Assembly: GCA_028673005.1 (NCBI GenBank)
Contig: CM054115.1
Coordinates: forward strand, 189,414,548-189,478,547
Reading direction: 5' to 3'
Length of the DNA: 64,000 nucleotides
Source of the DNA: Tanypteryx hageni
Taxonomy: Eukaryota > Arthropoda > Insecta > Odonata > Petaluridae
The notes beneath the pieces were generated by a model. It did not search any database. It saw only the letters and a list, made by a program, of their open reading frames with translations, and had not been told where the DNA came from. This document shows positions 34,869-45,837 of the stretch, piece by piece; within the stretch, counting starts at the first letter, position 1; each line of letters begins with the position of its first letter. The translations under genes were made by a program, and so were the position numbers.

Positions 34869-34882
34869 TGTGTGCGCCACTG

Positions 34883-35288
34883 TCATGAATAACGGCACCC
34901 GAGTAATTTCGCAGGGAAGGTATGGACCAAAACGCTTTAGTGTGGTCCTTCAAATAAATATTTAATACATTATTCCTGAAGTTAGTAAAAGCCTCGCGCA
35001 TAGTATCTCTCGCTTTAGCGCAAGATTCCTTATGCGTCTGAAATTTAGTTGCTCTATACTCATCGGATGATGTCGACGGCATATTTTTTATTTTTGCGTG
35101 GCTTATTCTCTGACGCCTAGCGCACTCCTAACTTACTTATTGTACCAACGTAGCTCTTTATTGTCGACCTTTAATTTAATTGGAATGTACTTATCTATGC
35201 TCTCTAGCATTATATCCTTGAATAATGTCCATGACGACTCAGCACCTGATCGTTCGGTCATATCACGGAAGCCAGGTAGTATTTCATG
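34883..35288 (-). pseudogene. LINE linker between endonuclease and RT (part of split element)
   Basis: The - strand encodes HEILPGFRDMTERSGAESSW and TLFKDIMLESIDKYIP. It then has KFQTHKESCAKARDTMREAF and HTKAFWSIPSLRNYSGAVIHD, ending exactly at the hAT insertion. This is the region that links endonuclease and RT in CR1-group ORF2 proteins. It continues at 30814 on the other side of the hAT. Confidence 0.75.
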
Positions 35289-35873
35289 TACATCTAAATC
35301 TACATGTTACCCTGCAATTCACTTCATTGGTGGGTGGCAGGGGGTGCAATGCACCATAACCTACCTAAAGATTGTCTATCGCAGGTTGAAATTTTCTATT
35401 GTGATTTCGTATTGTCCTCGGAAAGAACGAGCCTAAATGACGCTCGTCCTCCAATCGATCTCACGTATCTTATCGTCACGGTCGTTTCTGGCTATGTACT
35501 TTGGTGCTTCAATTATTCCTACAACCTCGTCTTTTAGACATTCCGATCTATGTTTCTCCAGAAGCCGCAACCTTGAGTTCAATCTACGATCCTTCAGTTG
35601 TACCCAGTTCAAATCCCTCAATAATGAGGTGACGCTTTCCTTATTATCGTACTTTTGTTTTACAAATCTTGCTGCTCTGCGCTGAACTTTTTCTAATTGA
35701 ATTATATGTCCCTTCTCGTACGGATCACATATGTATGAGGCGTATTCCACTTTGTGGTCTAATTAGTGATAAGTAACATGTTTCGCGTACTTTTTCTGTA
35801 GTGTTCCGTACTATTCTACCCATGAAAGCCAGTTTCTTGTTGGCCACGCCTATAACTCGACGTATGTGCATGT
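35289..35873 (-). mobile_element. 5'-truncated LINE copy inserted into a LINE of the same family
   Basis: The - strand encodes only the C-terminal domain (MHIRRVIGVANKKLAF, YASYICDPYEKGHIIQLEK, LLRDLNWVQLKDRRLNSRL, LKDEVVGII) followed by the family's 3' tail at 35289-35390. It closely matches the C-terminus of the + strand copy at 18331-18775. A stop and a frame break near 35760 disable it. Its 5' end truncates at the HIRR motif inside the surrounding endonuclease region. I see no clear target duplication beyond a possible CATG. Confidence 0.85.
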
Positions 35874-35875
35874 CC

Positions 35876-36777
35876 GTAGGCGCGACCTGAAGCTTGAAAA
35901 GAGTGCCTTAGCAAATATATAAAACTTTCTTTGAGGCTTAGAGTGCCTATCGATTTTCAACTTACACTCTACATATACGGCCAGATTATCATTTATTCCA
36001 TACTCAATGGTGACCTCGTTTATTCTTTCTGGAACGTTAGTTGCTAATAAATCTAATACGTTTTCCGATCGCGTTGGCTTTCTGACTAATTGAAGGAGAA
36101 GGTGCTCGCAGAATGTTTCGATTAATGCCTCACAGGATTCGTGTTCTTTACATCTAGATTCGAAACATAGGTTTTCCCAATCAATTGAGGGTAAGTTAAA
36201 GTCACCACCGACTATAAAGATTCCATCTTGATTTATTAGTCTAATCTTTAATAGTCGCATTTCGATATTAAAAATACAATCTACACCAGCGTTGAATGGC
36301 CTGTAAAACGAGCATAAGAACAACATTTTGGGGCCTTCTTTACCTATGCGGCACCAAACACTCGATATCCTCGTCACTTATCGGAATCTCACTGCTATCG
36401 TACTTATCGCTAACCGCTATGAAAACCCCCCCGCCCGGTCTATTGGCGCGGTCTTTTCTATGGACACGATAGCCTCTTTGAAATATCTTCTGACTCTGAA
36501 TCTCATCCGTTAACCAACTTTCTGTGCCTATCACGACGTCGGCGTACAGACTGCGAATAATATGCTCGAACTCACCAATTTTCCTACGGATGCTGCGACA
36601 GTTCAGTACGACGACGTTTAATTTCTCACTATCACTTCGCATATTATTCTCACCCTTGACATTCTTTTCCTCTCTAAAACTACATGCACTCCCATCACAA
36701 TCACTCCCACGACTGTTTGGCATCACATCAAAATTGGAATTGCGACCCGTCGTACCCTTTACAGAACATTCTATCAA
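35876..36777 (-). pseudogene. LINE endonuclease domain (5' part of split element)
   Basis: From Met at 36777 on the - strand: LNVVVLNCRSIRRKIGEFE, GTESWLTDEI, GGGVFIAVSDKY, a frameshift near 36350-36377, then LFLCSFYRPFNAG, GGDFNLPSIDWENLCF, CEALIETF and LVRKPTRSENVLDLLATN. This is the APE-type endonuclease that cleaves the target in CR1-group LINEs. The first ~60 residues are Ser/Asn-rich. It is the best-preserved copy of this domain in the window. Confidence 0.85.
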
Positions 36778-36889
36778 TGACCTATCGCGAAATTGGTACT
36801 ACATGTTACTATGAACTTCCTCCTTATCTCTCGTATTACGTGCATTTACCTCACGCTTGGAATATATTCTATCATTAGATAATCTATCG

Positions 36890-39240
36890 TGATTCTTATT
36901 TTCTACTAATGAATTTTCCGCCTTTTCAAATCAAACAACTCCCCAAGCACTTTTAATGCCTACAAAAACATTAGAAATAAAACTAAGCAGCATATTAGGA
37001 ACACTAAAATAAAATTCGCACACTCAATATCTAGTCCGAAAGAAACTCCGTCCGCACTGTGAAATAATCTGCGACATCTCGAAATTGTCAAGCCTAAGGA
37101 TTCTTTCTTGCCTCCAGATATATCACTTGATTCGCTTATTACTAGTTTCTCGACTCCTCCCACAATTGTTGACTCTGAACGTAAACGCAAAGTAATTAGA
37201 AGACTTGATCTAAAACCAAATGAGTCTATTCTAAATCATTTCATTTCAAGTTGGTGTCGCAAATAGACGTTCTTAAAGCTATACGCAGAATTAAATCAAA
37301 AGCGCAGGGTGCCGATGGCATCTCAATTTTACTAATTAACAAATTAATTCACCTTATCCTACCAATAATCACTAATATATTTAATCACTCCTTACTTCTG
37401 GATAAATTCCCATCGCAATGGAAACGCGCATTAATCCGTCCCATCCCAAAGAAATCACTATCAAAGGATAACAAAGACCGATTAGTTTTCTTCCCACCCT
37501 TTCTAAAGCATTAGACAGACTTGTGCACGAGCAAATTACAGATTTCCTTAACTCAAATCGCATACTTGACTTCTTCCAAGTCACACATCACGTCCACTGC
37601 TCTAATTAAAATCACGGATGACATACGACGATCCATGGACGACAGGAAATTGACAGCATTAGTACTGCTTGGCTTCAGCAAAGCCTTTGACTCACTAGAC
37701 AAAGACATCCTTCTGGCAAAACTCCGCAGCATGAGATTCTCTACCCCTTCAGTTAACTGGTTCTCTTCGTACCTTAGTGATCGTCACCAGATGGTCATTT
37801 CGGACGATTCTTCCTCCTCTTGGATAAGTATCACCCGAGGTGTCCCGCAGGGATCAATCCTAGGACCTCTTCTATTCTCTCTGTACATTAACGACTGCTC
37901 CCAAACACTTACATACTGTAACCATCACTTATACGCGGATGATCTTCAAATTTACTCCGAGCCTAATAATTTATCCCTAGCCTTAGATAATATTAATCAC
38001 GACCTGAGTCAGTTTAAAAAATGGAATGATGATAACTTTCTCATTATTAACCCAACGAAATCTCAAGCAATTATAATCGGATATCCAAAACTATTTCCGT
38101 CAGTAAATCTTGCTGAAGTTATTCCTCTATCACTAAATGGCTCAATCATCCCCTATTGTAAGACTGTTAAAAATCTCGGTATACTACTAAATGAAACACT
38201 CTCCTGCACTAACCTTGTTATGAAAGTGTGCACGGCGGTAAATTCATCCCTGCATTCACTCAGGCGTCTTCATAATATTCTGCCATCTTCCCTAAAAATA
38301 AAGCTGGTCACCTCTTTAGTCGTTCCACACTTCGACTACTGTGACGTTGTATACCAAGATCTATCAAAGGAGCTTGCCCTTAAGCTCCAGCGTACCCATA
38401 ACTCCTGCGTAGGATTCATCTTTAATCTTAAGAAGTCAGACCATGTTTTAGAGTATTTTTTCCAACTTTATTGGCTAAACCTTGAATATCGTAGAAAATT
38501 GCATCTTCTTTCGTTATTATACCAAATTCTTAAAAAAACGTCCCACGATATCTATCCACAGAGTTTATCACCATTAACACAATTTATAAATGTAACACTA
38601 GAGGATGCAATCAACTTCTGACTCCGCATCCTAGAACAGACATCTATAACATCCTTCACTGTCACAGCATGCAGATTATGGAATAGCCTCCCACCCGAAA
38701 TAAAGTACTCTTCAACCCTATGTACCTTCAAACACTCGTACCACAAAAATCTCCCGTCCCATTCCCTTTCATTATCGTAAACTGACAAGCAATTATTTTT
38801 CCATATAGGTCGTCGAAAGCATTTAAATATCTGCATATGTATATGTACGTCTTAATGTGTACTTTCTTAGATTTTACGTAAAACTGTTTATGTGTATTTC
38901 ATTTTATGAAATTTTCTAATATGATGCTGTAAATCTTTAAATATTGCTATCAGTAGGTTTTGCAGGTTTTTCACACCCCCCTTCCTGTGTCAGTGTTTTC
39001 CTACAGTGGGGTTTTTACTAGGAAATAGTATCTTAACTTTCCCTTGTTTTTCTCCACAAACAACAAACCTTCATCTCTTTTTATTTCCAAAAATGCTATC
39101 ATGGCATTGCTATGTAGTAATTTATTTTATGTAATCTTTTGTTCTATTTTTTTCTCTTTGGTACTGTCTTCCTGTATGAAATTGACAACGGGTTATATGA
39201 AAGAAGAGACTGCCTAGTCTCAATCTCGCCCAAATAAAGG
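36890..39240 (+). mobile_element. LINE copy B (pyrimidine-tract family)
   Basis: It extends further 5' than copy A, to about 36890. The segments from 37010 (CACTCAATATCTAGTCCGAA) parallel copy A from 26295. It carries an RT pseudogene and a 3' UTR with the CACA/TGTG hairpin (38973-38993). The terminal block is GGGTTATATGAAAGAAGAGA...CTCAATCTCGCCC at 39190-39231, followed directly by a CT tract. Confidence 0.85.
37251..38800 (+). pseudogene. LINE copy B reverse transcriptase
   Basis: The best-preserved RT of this family. It shows KAIRRIKSKAQGADGISIL, PSQWKRALIRPIPKKS, a break near 37500, ITDDIRRSMDDRKLTALVLL, FSKAFDSLD, WISITRGVPQGSILGPLLF and catalytic YADD at 37932-37943. NPTKSQAIIIGYPK, KTVKNLGILLNET, a thumb/C-terminal region (LVVPHFDYCDVVYQDLSKEL, LQRTHNSCVGFIFNLKKSD) and a final WNSLPPEIK-like motif near 38680-38710 follow. 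At least three breaks are present (around 37500, 37580 and 38621). The endonuclease is missing, so the copy is 5'-truncated. Confidence 0.88.
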
Positions 39241-39431
39241 CGCATATCTATCCCTCTCTCCCTGTCTCCCACTCCCCCTCTCCATCCCCCTCTCCATCCC
39301 CCTCTCCCTCCCCCTCTTCCTCCCTCTTCCTCTCCCTCCCCCTCTTCCTCCCTCTTCCTCTCCCTCCTCCTCTCCCTGCCCCTCTCCATCCCCCTCTCCC
39401 TCCCCTCTCCCTCCCCATCTCCCTCCCCCTC
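39241..39431. repeat. polypyrimidine tract between LINE copies B and C
   Basis: CCCTCT/CCCCCTC units on the + strand. The tract begins at the conserved end of copy B and ends at the truncated start of copy C, so two copies are joined through one CT tract. Confidence 0.9.
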
Positions 39432-40495
39432 TTTCGGAAGTCACATAGCACCACCACCGCGCTAATTAAAATCACCGATGACATACGCAGACACATGGAT
39501 GACAGAAAACTTACAGTACTAGTGTTGCTTGTCTTTAGCAAAGCGTTCGACTTAGTAAACACAAAGATATACTCCTAGCAAAACTCCGCTGCATGCGATT
39601 CTCTTCACCTTCAATAGATTGGTTCTCCTCGTACCTTAGCGACCGTTTCCAAAAAGTCATCTGCAACGACTCCTCGTCTTCATGGCTTAATGTTAACCAA
39701 GGCGTTCCGCAGGGCTCAATTTTAGGTCCCCTATTGTTCTCTCTATTTATTAATGATTTTTCTCAATATTTAACTTACTCCAAGCATCATCTGTACGCAG
39801 ATGATCTCCAAATATACTTAGACACCAAACCAAATAACTTATCTCTTTCCATTGCCAACATAAATCATGACTTGGCTCAACTTCAAGAATGGAGCTATGA
39901 TAATCTTCTCAACATAAATTACTGGCTTCTATAAACCTTGCGGAATCAGTTTCTCTGTCTTTGAATGGCTCTCTCTCTAAGGCCTCTCACTAACATTCTT
40001 CCCTCTTCACTAACAATACAGCTAGTGACCTCTCTAATTCTTCCTCACTTCGACTACTGTGATACTGTATGACAGGACTTATCAAAGGATCTCGCGATTA
40101 AGCTACAACGTTCTCATAATGCCTGCATCAGATTCCTCTTTAATCTTAAAAAGTCGGACCATGTCTCAGAATACTTCCCTCGACTCTCCTGGCTAAAACT
40201 TGAATTCAGAAGAAACCTTCACCTCCTCTCCCTTTTGTATCAAGTTCTTAATAATCACATCCCTTGTTATCTTTCATCTCAGTTCGTCGCCATTAATACA
40301 GTTCACCAATGCAATACCAGAGGATGCGATAAATTACTAACTCTACTTCATATAACAGAAACTTACAAGAAATCCTTTACCGTCACTGCTTGCAAACTCT
40401 GGAATGGCCTTCCAACTTTAATAAAAAACTCTCTATCTCTAGGCACTTTTAAACGCATGTTTCACAAGTATCTCCTCTCACTCTCCATGCATTGA
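39432..40495 (+). pseudogene. LINE copy C reverse transcriptase, broken
   Basis: Segments match copy B: ITDDIRRHMDDRKLTVLVLL, FSKAFDL, RFSSPSIDWFSSYLSDRFQK, NQGVPQGSILGPLLFSLFIND and catalytic YADD at 39794-39805. A deletion follows YDNLLNIN. The thumb/C-terminal region resumes at about 39985 (LILPHFDYCDTV*QDLSKDL), then LKKSDHVSEYFPRLSWLKLE, and the end WNGLPTLIKNSLSLGTFKR at 40400-40470. Several stops and at least one internal deletion make it non-functional. Confidence 0.85.
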
Positions 40496-40879
40496 ACCAC
40501 TCCCTATCTTCTCTTGCAGGTTGTCACAAGGATGCGCTTATTAGGCATAAATTCATAATTTTATTTTACTTTATTTTCCTGTATCATAATTACGAGGTAA
40601 TCTCCCAGGCATATCTTACCCTACAATCCCTATTTTCCTCTCACCCCTCCCTTATATGGATATTAATATATGTATTTATATATGATTTTTTCTCTCTTTC
40701 TCAAATTATTGTTGTTTTTCCCTCTTCCTTTGAACTATTTAGGAATTCGCGGTTTTTACACGTCTCTTCTCTTTGTAGGTATTTTCCGCAGTGGGAAATT
40801 TTTTGTGTTAAAATATAACTGATATATTTTTTTTCTACCCACAAAACTAACAATATTCTTTGGTAATACTCGGTGATAT

Positions 40880-43800
40880 CATCATGATAGGTAGTCTGTC
40901 CGTAGACAGGTCCGTGATTATTCTTGGTTAAACCTGGTTCTCCATATACTCCTATTTTCCGCTGTCCTCTTCATATCTTGATAACTCTTTTTCCCTTTCA
41001 AATCGTCTATCAGCTAAAACCTTTTCCTACCTCTTTCCCTTTTCCCATCTACTTTTCCTTATAACACGTCTTTAATCATACTCTCTCTCCTTAGGTAATG
41101 TCCAACCCAGTTAGCCTTCCTCTTTCTGATAGTCCGTATAATCATTCACTTCTCTCCTATTCTTCAAAGCACTTCATCGTTTTTCATCCTATCTGTACAT
41201 TTTATCTTCAACATTATCCTCCAAGTCCACATTTCAAAACTTTCCAAGTATTTGATGTCATTTTTCCGTAGCATCCATGTTTCTGCCCCATACAATGCTA
41301 TACTCCATACGTAGCATTTTATAAACTTCTTGCGGATATCTTACCTTATATTCCCTGTAAGTAGTTGTTTCTTTCTCCTGAAAGCCGCTTTTGCTTTTCC
41401 TAATCTAGTTTTGATCTCATCCGTAGATTTTGCTTCTCGTGTTATGTTGCTTCCAAGGTATTTGTATTCTGAAACTTGTTCTAAAGGCTTTCCCCCAATA
41501 CTTATGTTCAGATTCTCTTCTTTACCCGATATTCGAATGATCTTGGATTTTTCTGTATTTATTTCCATACCGTATTTTCTTCCTGTTATCACTAGTCTAT
41601 TTATCATTTTTTGTAGCTCCTCTTCCTTTCTTGCTAGAAGTACTTGATCATCCGCGTATTTTACTGTTCTTATAATCCTTCCTCCAATTTTGAAATCTCC
41701 TGTGCCTTCTAAAGCTTTTTGCATTAGACTTTCTCCATATATATTGAATAGGGTTGGCGATAGGCAGCAGCCTTGTCTTACTCCTCTACCGATATTTATT
41801 CCGCAGATGTCCACATTCTCAAACCTGACCTTTACAACTTGATTCTCATATAGATTCCTAATCAGTCTCGTGTCTTTCCAGTCTACACCTATATCCTTTA
41901 TATCTTTATCAACTTTACCCAATTTACTCTATCAAAGGCCTTCTGGCAGTCTACGAAACATGCGCAGATATCTTGACTGTACTCTATTGCCCTTTCTGAT
42001 ATGATTCTAACTCCTCCTATAGCATCTCTAGTTCCTCGTCCTTTTCTGAAACCGAATTGATCTTCCCCTAGTATTTCTTCCGCCTTTTTCTCCAGCCTCT
42101 TATTAAGAATCCTCGTGATGATCTTCGATGTGTGTGACAGAAGGCTTATCGTTCCGTAATCTTTACACTGCATAGCCTTTGGCTTCTTCTTTAGAGGGAT
42201 CATTGTTACTTCTAGGAAATCCTGAGGCCACTCTCCCGTGTCGTAAATCTTATTAATTAATTTCGTGATCGCTTTTAGTCCTTCTGATCCTATGACATTA
42301 AGTATCTCAGCCGGTATTCCATCGCTGCCCGTGGCTTTCCCCTTCTTTAGTTCCACTATCGCGTTTTCTACTTCGCTCTCCATAATACTTGGTCCTAAGT
42401 TGTCTTCTTCAATGTTTTCCTCATCTTCCAGTTCAATTTTTGCCGCTCCTGCATGTTTGCTGTATAATTCCTTAATGTATTCTTCCCATACCTGTGCTAC
42501 ATCCTTTGTTTCTGAGACTATCTTCCCATCTGTATTCGTAATTCCCATACCATTAATTCCATTAGATTTCTTATCTTCTAACTCGATTGCTCTAGCGTAC
42601 ATCATATCGTACCGTCCTAACTTCTTCATTTGTTCTATTTCATCACATTTTCCTTTTATTCAATTTTCTCTTGCTTTATCTGTTACCCTTCTCAACTCAA
42701 TGTTTATACGCCTATAGTTGGCTCTACCTTCATCACTGTTAAAGTTATTCCATTTTCGTCTCTCATTCATTTTCTCCAGCATTTCCTTCGTGATCCATGG
42801 TTTTCTGATTTTCTTCTCTTGTTTTCCAATCTCATTATCCAAGGTATCCTTGATACTGGTTTTAATTTCATTCCATTCCATATCAACGGTCTTTGGTTTG
42901 TTTTCCAACTTTCTTAAGTTATCTTCCAACTTCATGCTGACTACATTCTGCCTTTCTTTCAGTTTTTCTAGGTCCCAGGCCTGTCTTTCTCTTCTCGTTT
43001 TTCTTATTTGTTTGAGCTTTTTACTCACGTCAAGTATTAGAAGGCTGTGATCTGAATCAATTTCCGCTCCTTGCAATGCCTTGGCGTTCTTTATGCTGTT
43101 CCTGAATCTTTGTTTTACAAGGATGTAATTTATTTGGCATCTCATTCTATATCCTGGGCTTTTCCATGTGTATAACCTTCGTTTATGGTTTTTGAACCAT
43201 GTATTAGTCACTACAAAGTCATTATTGATGCAGAATTCTACGAGTTTCTCCCCTCCTCGATTTCTCTTCTTAAGTCCGTGTTGCCCGACAACATTTTCTT
43301 CCTGTACTTCTCCGACTATGCTGTCCCAATCTCCCATTATTATGCAGTTTACCTTTCCTCTTCCGTCTTCTTCGTAAATTTCATTAATTTGCTCATAGAT
43401 CTCATCTATTTCTTCATCGTCATGAGCTGACGTTGGCATATATACCTGGATTATCAGCATGTCCACTGGGACTGCTTTAAGCTTTATTGCCATCGTTGCT
43501 ATTATCTTTGTCACACTTTTCATCATATCTTTCCTAAGTACCAGAGCTACTCCCCTTTCCCCACTATTTCCTCCAGAATAAACTACCGTGAATTCTTCCG
43601 AGTCGAACTGTCCTTCTCCCTCCCATCTAGTTTCGCTTAGTCCTATAATGTCAACTCTATTTCTTCTCATTTCTTCTTTCAAGTTCTCTAGCTTTCCTGC
43701 CTTTCTCATAGTTCTTACGTTCCAAGTCCCTATTCGTAAATTACTTTCGACAAATGTTTTCCTCAAGGCAGTCCCCTCCCGGAGATCCGATTGGGGGACT

Positions 43801-43935
43801 ATTTTACCTCCGGATAGTTTTACCTCGAGAGAAATCATATTGTCCAACCATATAATCATTACTAGGGATTGTAATGTGGTAGTTTCCCTCTTGCTTTCCA
43901 CATCGCAGTACTGTAGCCGTTCAAATCGTCCTGAT
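40880..43935 (-). mobile_element. RTE-type LINE, nearly intact coding region
   Basis: Single-ORF LINE on the - strand with N-terminal endonuclease and RT. It is inserted in the 3' UTR of LINE copy C. A GATGAT-containing 3' end at about 40880-40892 fits RTE elements, which often end in short GAT-type repeats. About 100 bp of possible 5' UTR lies beyond the Met codon at 43901. Only a few disabling changes are visible, so it is one of the youngest insertions here. Confidence 0.85.
40905..43901 (-). pseudogene. RTE-type endonuclease-reverse transcriptase with few lesions
   Basis: From Met at 43901: endonuclease with LRIGTWNVRTMRKAGKLE (about residue 56), VDIIGLSETRWEGEG, VALVLRKDM, QVYMPTSAHD, CIIMGDWDSIVGE and the SDHSLLIL motif. 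After one in-frame stop (42660-42662) comes the linker and RT: SDGIPAEILNV, MIPLKKKP, FGFRKGRGTRDAI, CFVDCQKAFDRVNW. One frameshift near 41900-41922 precedes GVRQGCCLSPTLFNIY and catalytic YADD (41658-41647). KSKIIRISG and LGSNIT follow. A stop at 41341 is followed by a further C-terminal region (YGAETWMLRKND, WVGHYLRR) to about 40905. The motif GTWNVRTM and the WVGH-type C-terminus are typical of the RTE clade. The conserved catalytic sites are intact. Confidence 0.9.
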
Positions 43936-44044
43936 CACGCCTACAGCTGTATTGGATATAGACCCAACAAACATCATTTGTTTTCGGCTCTATACCATAC
44001 TGACAGTACTGCTGCCTACTGCAAGGTACTGATGATAGTTTTAT

Positions 44045-44137
44045 TTATTTATTTATATAAAACCCCCATTCGAGGGGTTTGAACCCCAGAACTTTGCAAT
44101 AGAAAGCCGACACGCTAACCACTACACCATCAGTGCA
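44045..44137 (-). repeat. tRNA-derived SINE head or tRNA pseudogene
   Basis: On the - strand GGTGTAGTGGTTAGCG (A-box-like, about 44127-44112) is followed, 30-odd bases on, by GGGGTTCAAACCCC (B box, about 44087-44074). The acceptor halves do not pair, so it is not a functional tRNA. It continues into an (AATA)n-type stretch, as tRNA-derived SINEs do. It sits at the junction of the RTE element and the return to LINE copy C. Confidence 0.6.
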
Positions 44138-44300
44138 TATATTAACCAATATATAATGAACTCGTAATTTGTATATATTTTACTGTAATTTTTATGTAAT
44201 TTAATTTCTTTTAATATGTAAATAATGTAATTACTTATGTGACGAAAGGGTTAAATGTAAAAAGGAACTATATAGTCTCAATTTCGCCCTAAATAATGTC

Positions 44301-45837
44301 GATTGTCTGTCTGTCTGTCCCCCTCTCTGCGGTTTATAAGCTTGTATAAATAAATCTGGAAAATTTTATTTCCTGAACAAATAATTTCAATACTCCTTTC
44401 ATTTATCATGAGTCAAACACACTTGAACCAGTCGCTTCTTCATTACGCTTTAAATTATCGCTCTTTCCGAGTCTCATTTCAGCCATTAGTAATCAAGAGT
44501 GATCGCGTTACATCTTATGGTATAATTTTGAAATAATATTAAAATTAAACCTACTAATTGCATTAAAAATGAAACACGTAGTATTCGTTGCTGAAAATGA
44601 TCCGATCCACAGAATAACTTATGATGTGCTAAAAAAGTTATTTTCAACACCTTTAACCTCCATAAATGTATTCAAACATACTATCTCCTACATTTGAGTA
44701 AACCAGCACGGCCGAAGAGAAGTTAACGTTTGCGTGTTTATTTTACCTGAAATCATAAGACACGAACAAGTTTCATCATAACGGAAAATCCTCCGCAAGA
44801 AGATTTTCATAGGCAAATGTAACGTTTAAAACTACGCGGTTTGTTGTGTTCTAAAGGGCTAAGTAAGCAACCTTTTATCTATTTAAGATCATAGTTATGT
44901 AAACACGATCCCATGTCGTCTCGTAGCAATCCACCCCTAGCGGTACGCGAACCACCGGTTGGGTAACGTAGGATTAAAGGAATAACACTCGTACTTCGCG
45001 GGAGAATTCGTCTTTAGTGAAATTCTAATAAATCTTGTTAACGAGAGGTACAAATGCCAATGTTGACCTATTAATATTATTCAGGTATCTTACCCGATCC
45101 ATTATCAGTTTAACTGTCGTGTCTTTCGTAGAAATGTTAATACTAATTGTTGCACGCCAATTTTCAAGTACAAAATCACGAGAACTATTAATTTCTTCCT
45201 CAATTTAATAAGCAAAGAGAGATACACTTTGAAAAGATGCTTAAATAATCCAAATAATCTCCGGTAATGAGCGAAAACATCAAACGCCTTAGGTTTTCAT
45301 TATTTTCGCGTTAAATAAACTATACCAAATTGCCAGCTCCTAAAATTTTCGCAAATTAATCAATGTTAAAACAAGATTCTCGAAAGTGTTAAAACTATTT
45401 TTCTTAACATGAACTTTCAAGATATATTTGCCTTTATTACAGAGACTACTTTATTCTTTTGAACAAATTAAAAATGCAGAATAAAATGCTGAGACGAGTC
45501 TTAACTGCGAGTCTTAACCCCATAGAATGAGTTATTTGAATTTCCGTGCGTCTATATATATCGCTCTCTGTCTTTTCATTTCATACAAATTAAAGAATTA
45601 CCACGCCATAAATTTGAAAAAATTCACTTATAAGCTAAGTTTTATCTTTTCATTTTAACATCTCCGATTGATTTCTGGGATAAACCGAATGCGGTGTGAA
45701 TTTTTACGGCCGTCTTTGTTTGTTACATAACCACCGTCACACCATTTCAGTACATCAGTGAGAAAATACAAATTGTATTTTTTTGTTACCAAATCCATTT
45801 GAAAATTTATTTTCTTGATATATTAAAAAGTTTGTTA
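44301..45837. other. gene-free AT-rich DNA
   Basis: After the CT/TGTC tail of LINE copy C (to about 44330) there is about 1.5 kb with no recognised gene, repeat boundary or RNA. Confidence 0.5.

Larger units (their letters stand above)
30815..34882 (-). mobile_element. hAT DNA transposon inserted in the LINE
   Basis: Terminal inverted repeats are CAGTGGCGCACACA at 30815-30828 and its reverse complement at 34869-34882. Both continue inward into a G-run/GGGTCC block. The target TCATGAAT at 34883-34890 has a 7/8 counterpart, TCATGAAA, at 30805-30812, with two extra bases before the left terminus. The interior carries a decayed transposase on the - strand. The insertion cleanly splits the coding region of a LINE, so the hAT is younger than the LINE. 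Confidence 0.9.
29180..36880 (-). mobile_element. CR1/Daphne-like LINE, split by an hAT element and by a truncated copy of itself
   Basis: Read on the - strand from about 36880 to 29180. It has an endonuclease region (36777-35876), a linker (35287-34883), RT plus C-terminal domain (30814-29250) and the 3' tail (29240-29180). The gap 34882-30815 is a complete hAT element. The gap 35872-35289 is a 5'-truncated copy of the same LINE family. Removing both leaves about 3 kb in the right domain order, the expected size for a CR1-group element. The 5' boundary is approximate. Confidence 0.85.
39432..44300 (+). mobile_element. LINE copy C (pyrimidine-tract family), 3' UTR split by an RTE-type LINE
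   Basis: It starts, 5'-truncated, at SHSTTTALIKITDD-type coding sequence right after a CT tract. Coding remnants reach 40495, then a UTR with a GCAGTGGGAAA motif like copies A and B. At about 40871 the sequence switches to an RTE element and at about 44138 returns to UTR. It ends with the family's terminal block, AGGGTTAAATG...TAGTCTCAATTTCGCCC (44247-44288), and a (TGTC)n/CT tract. Confidence 0.75.
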
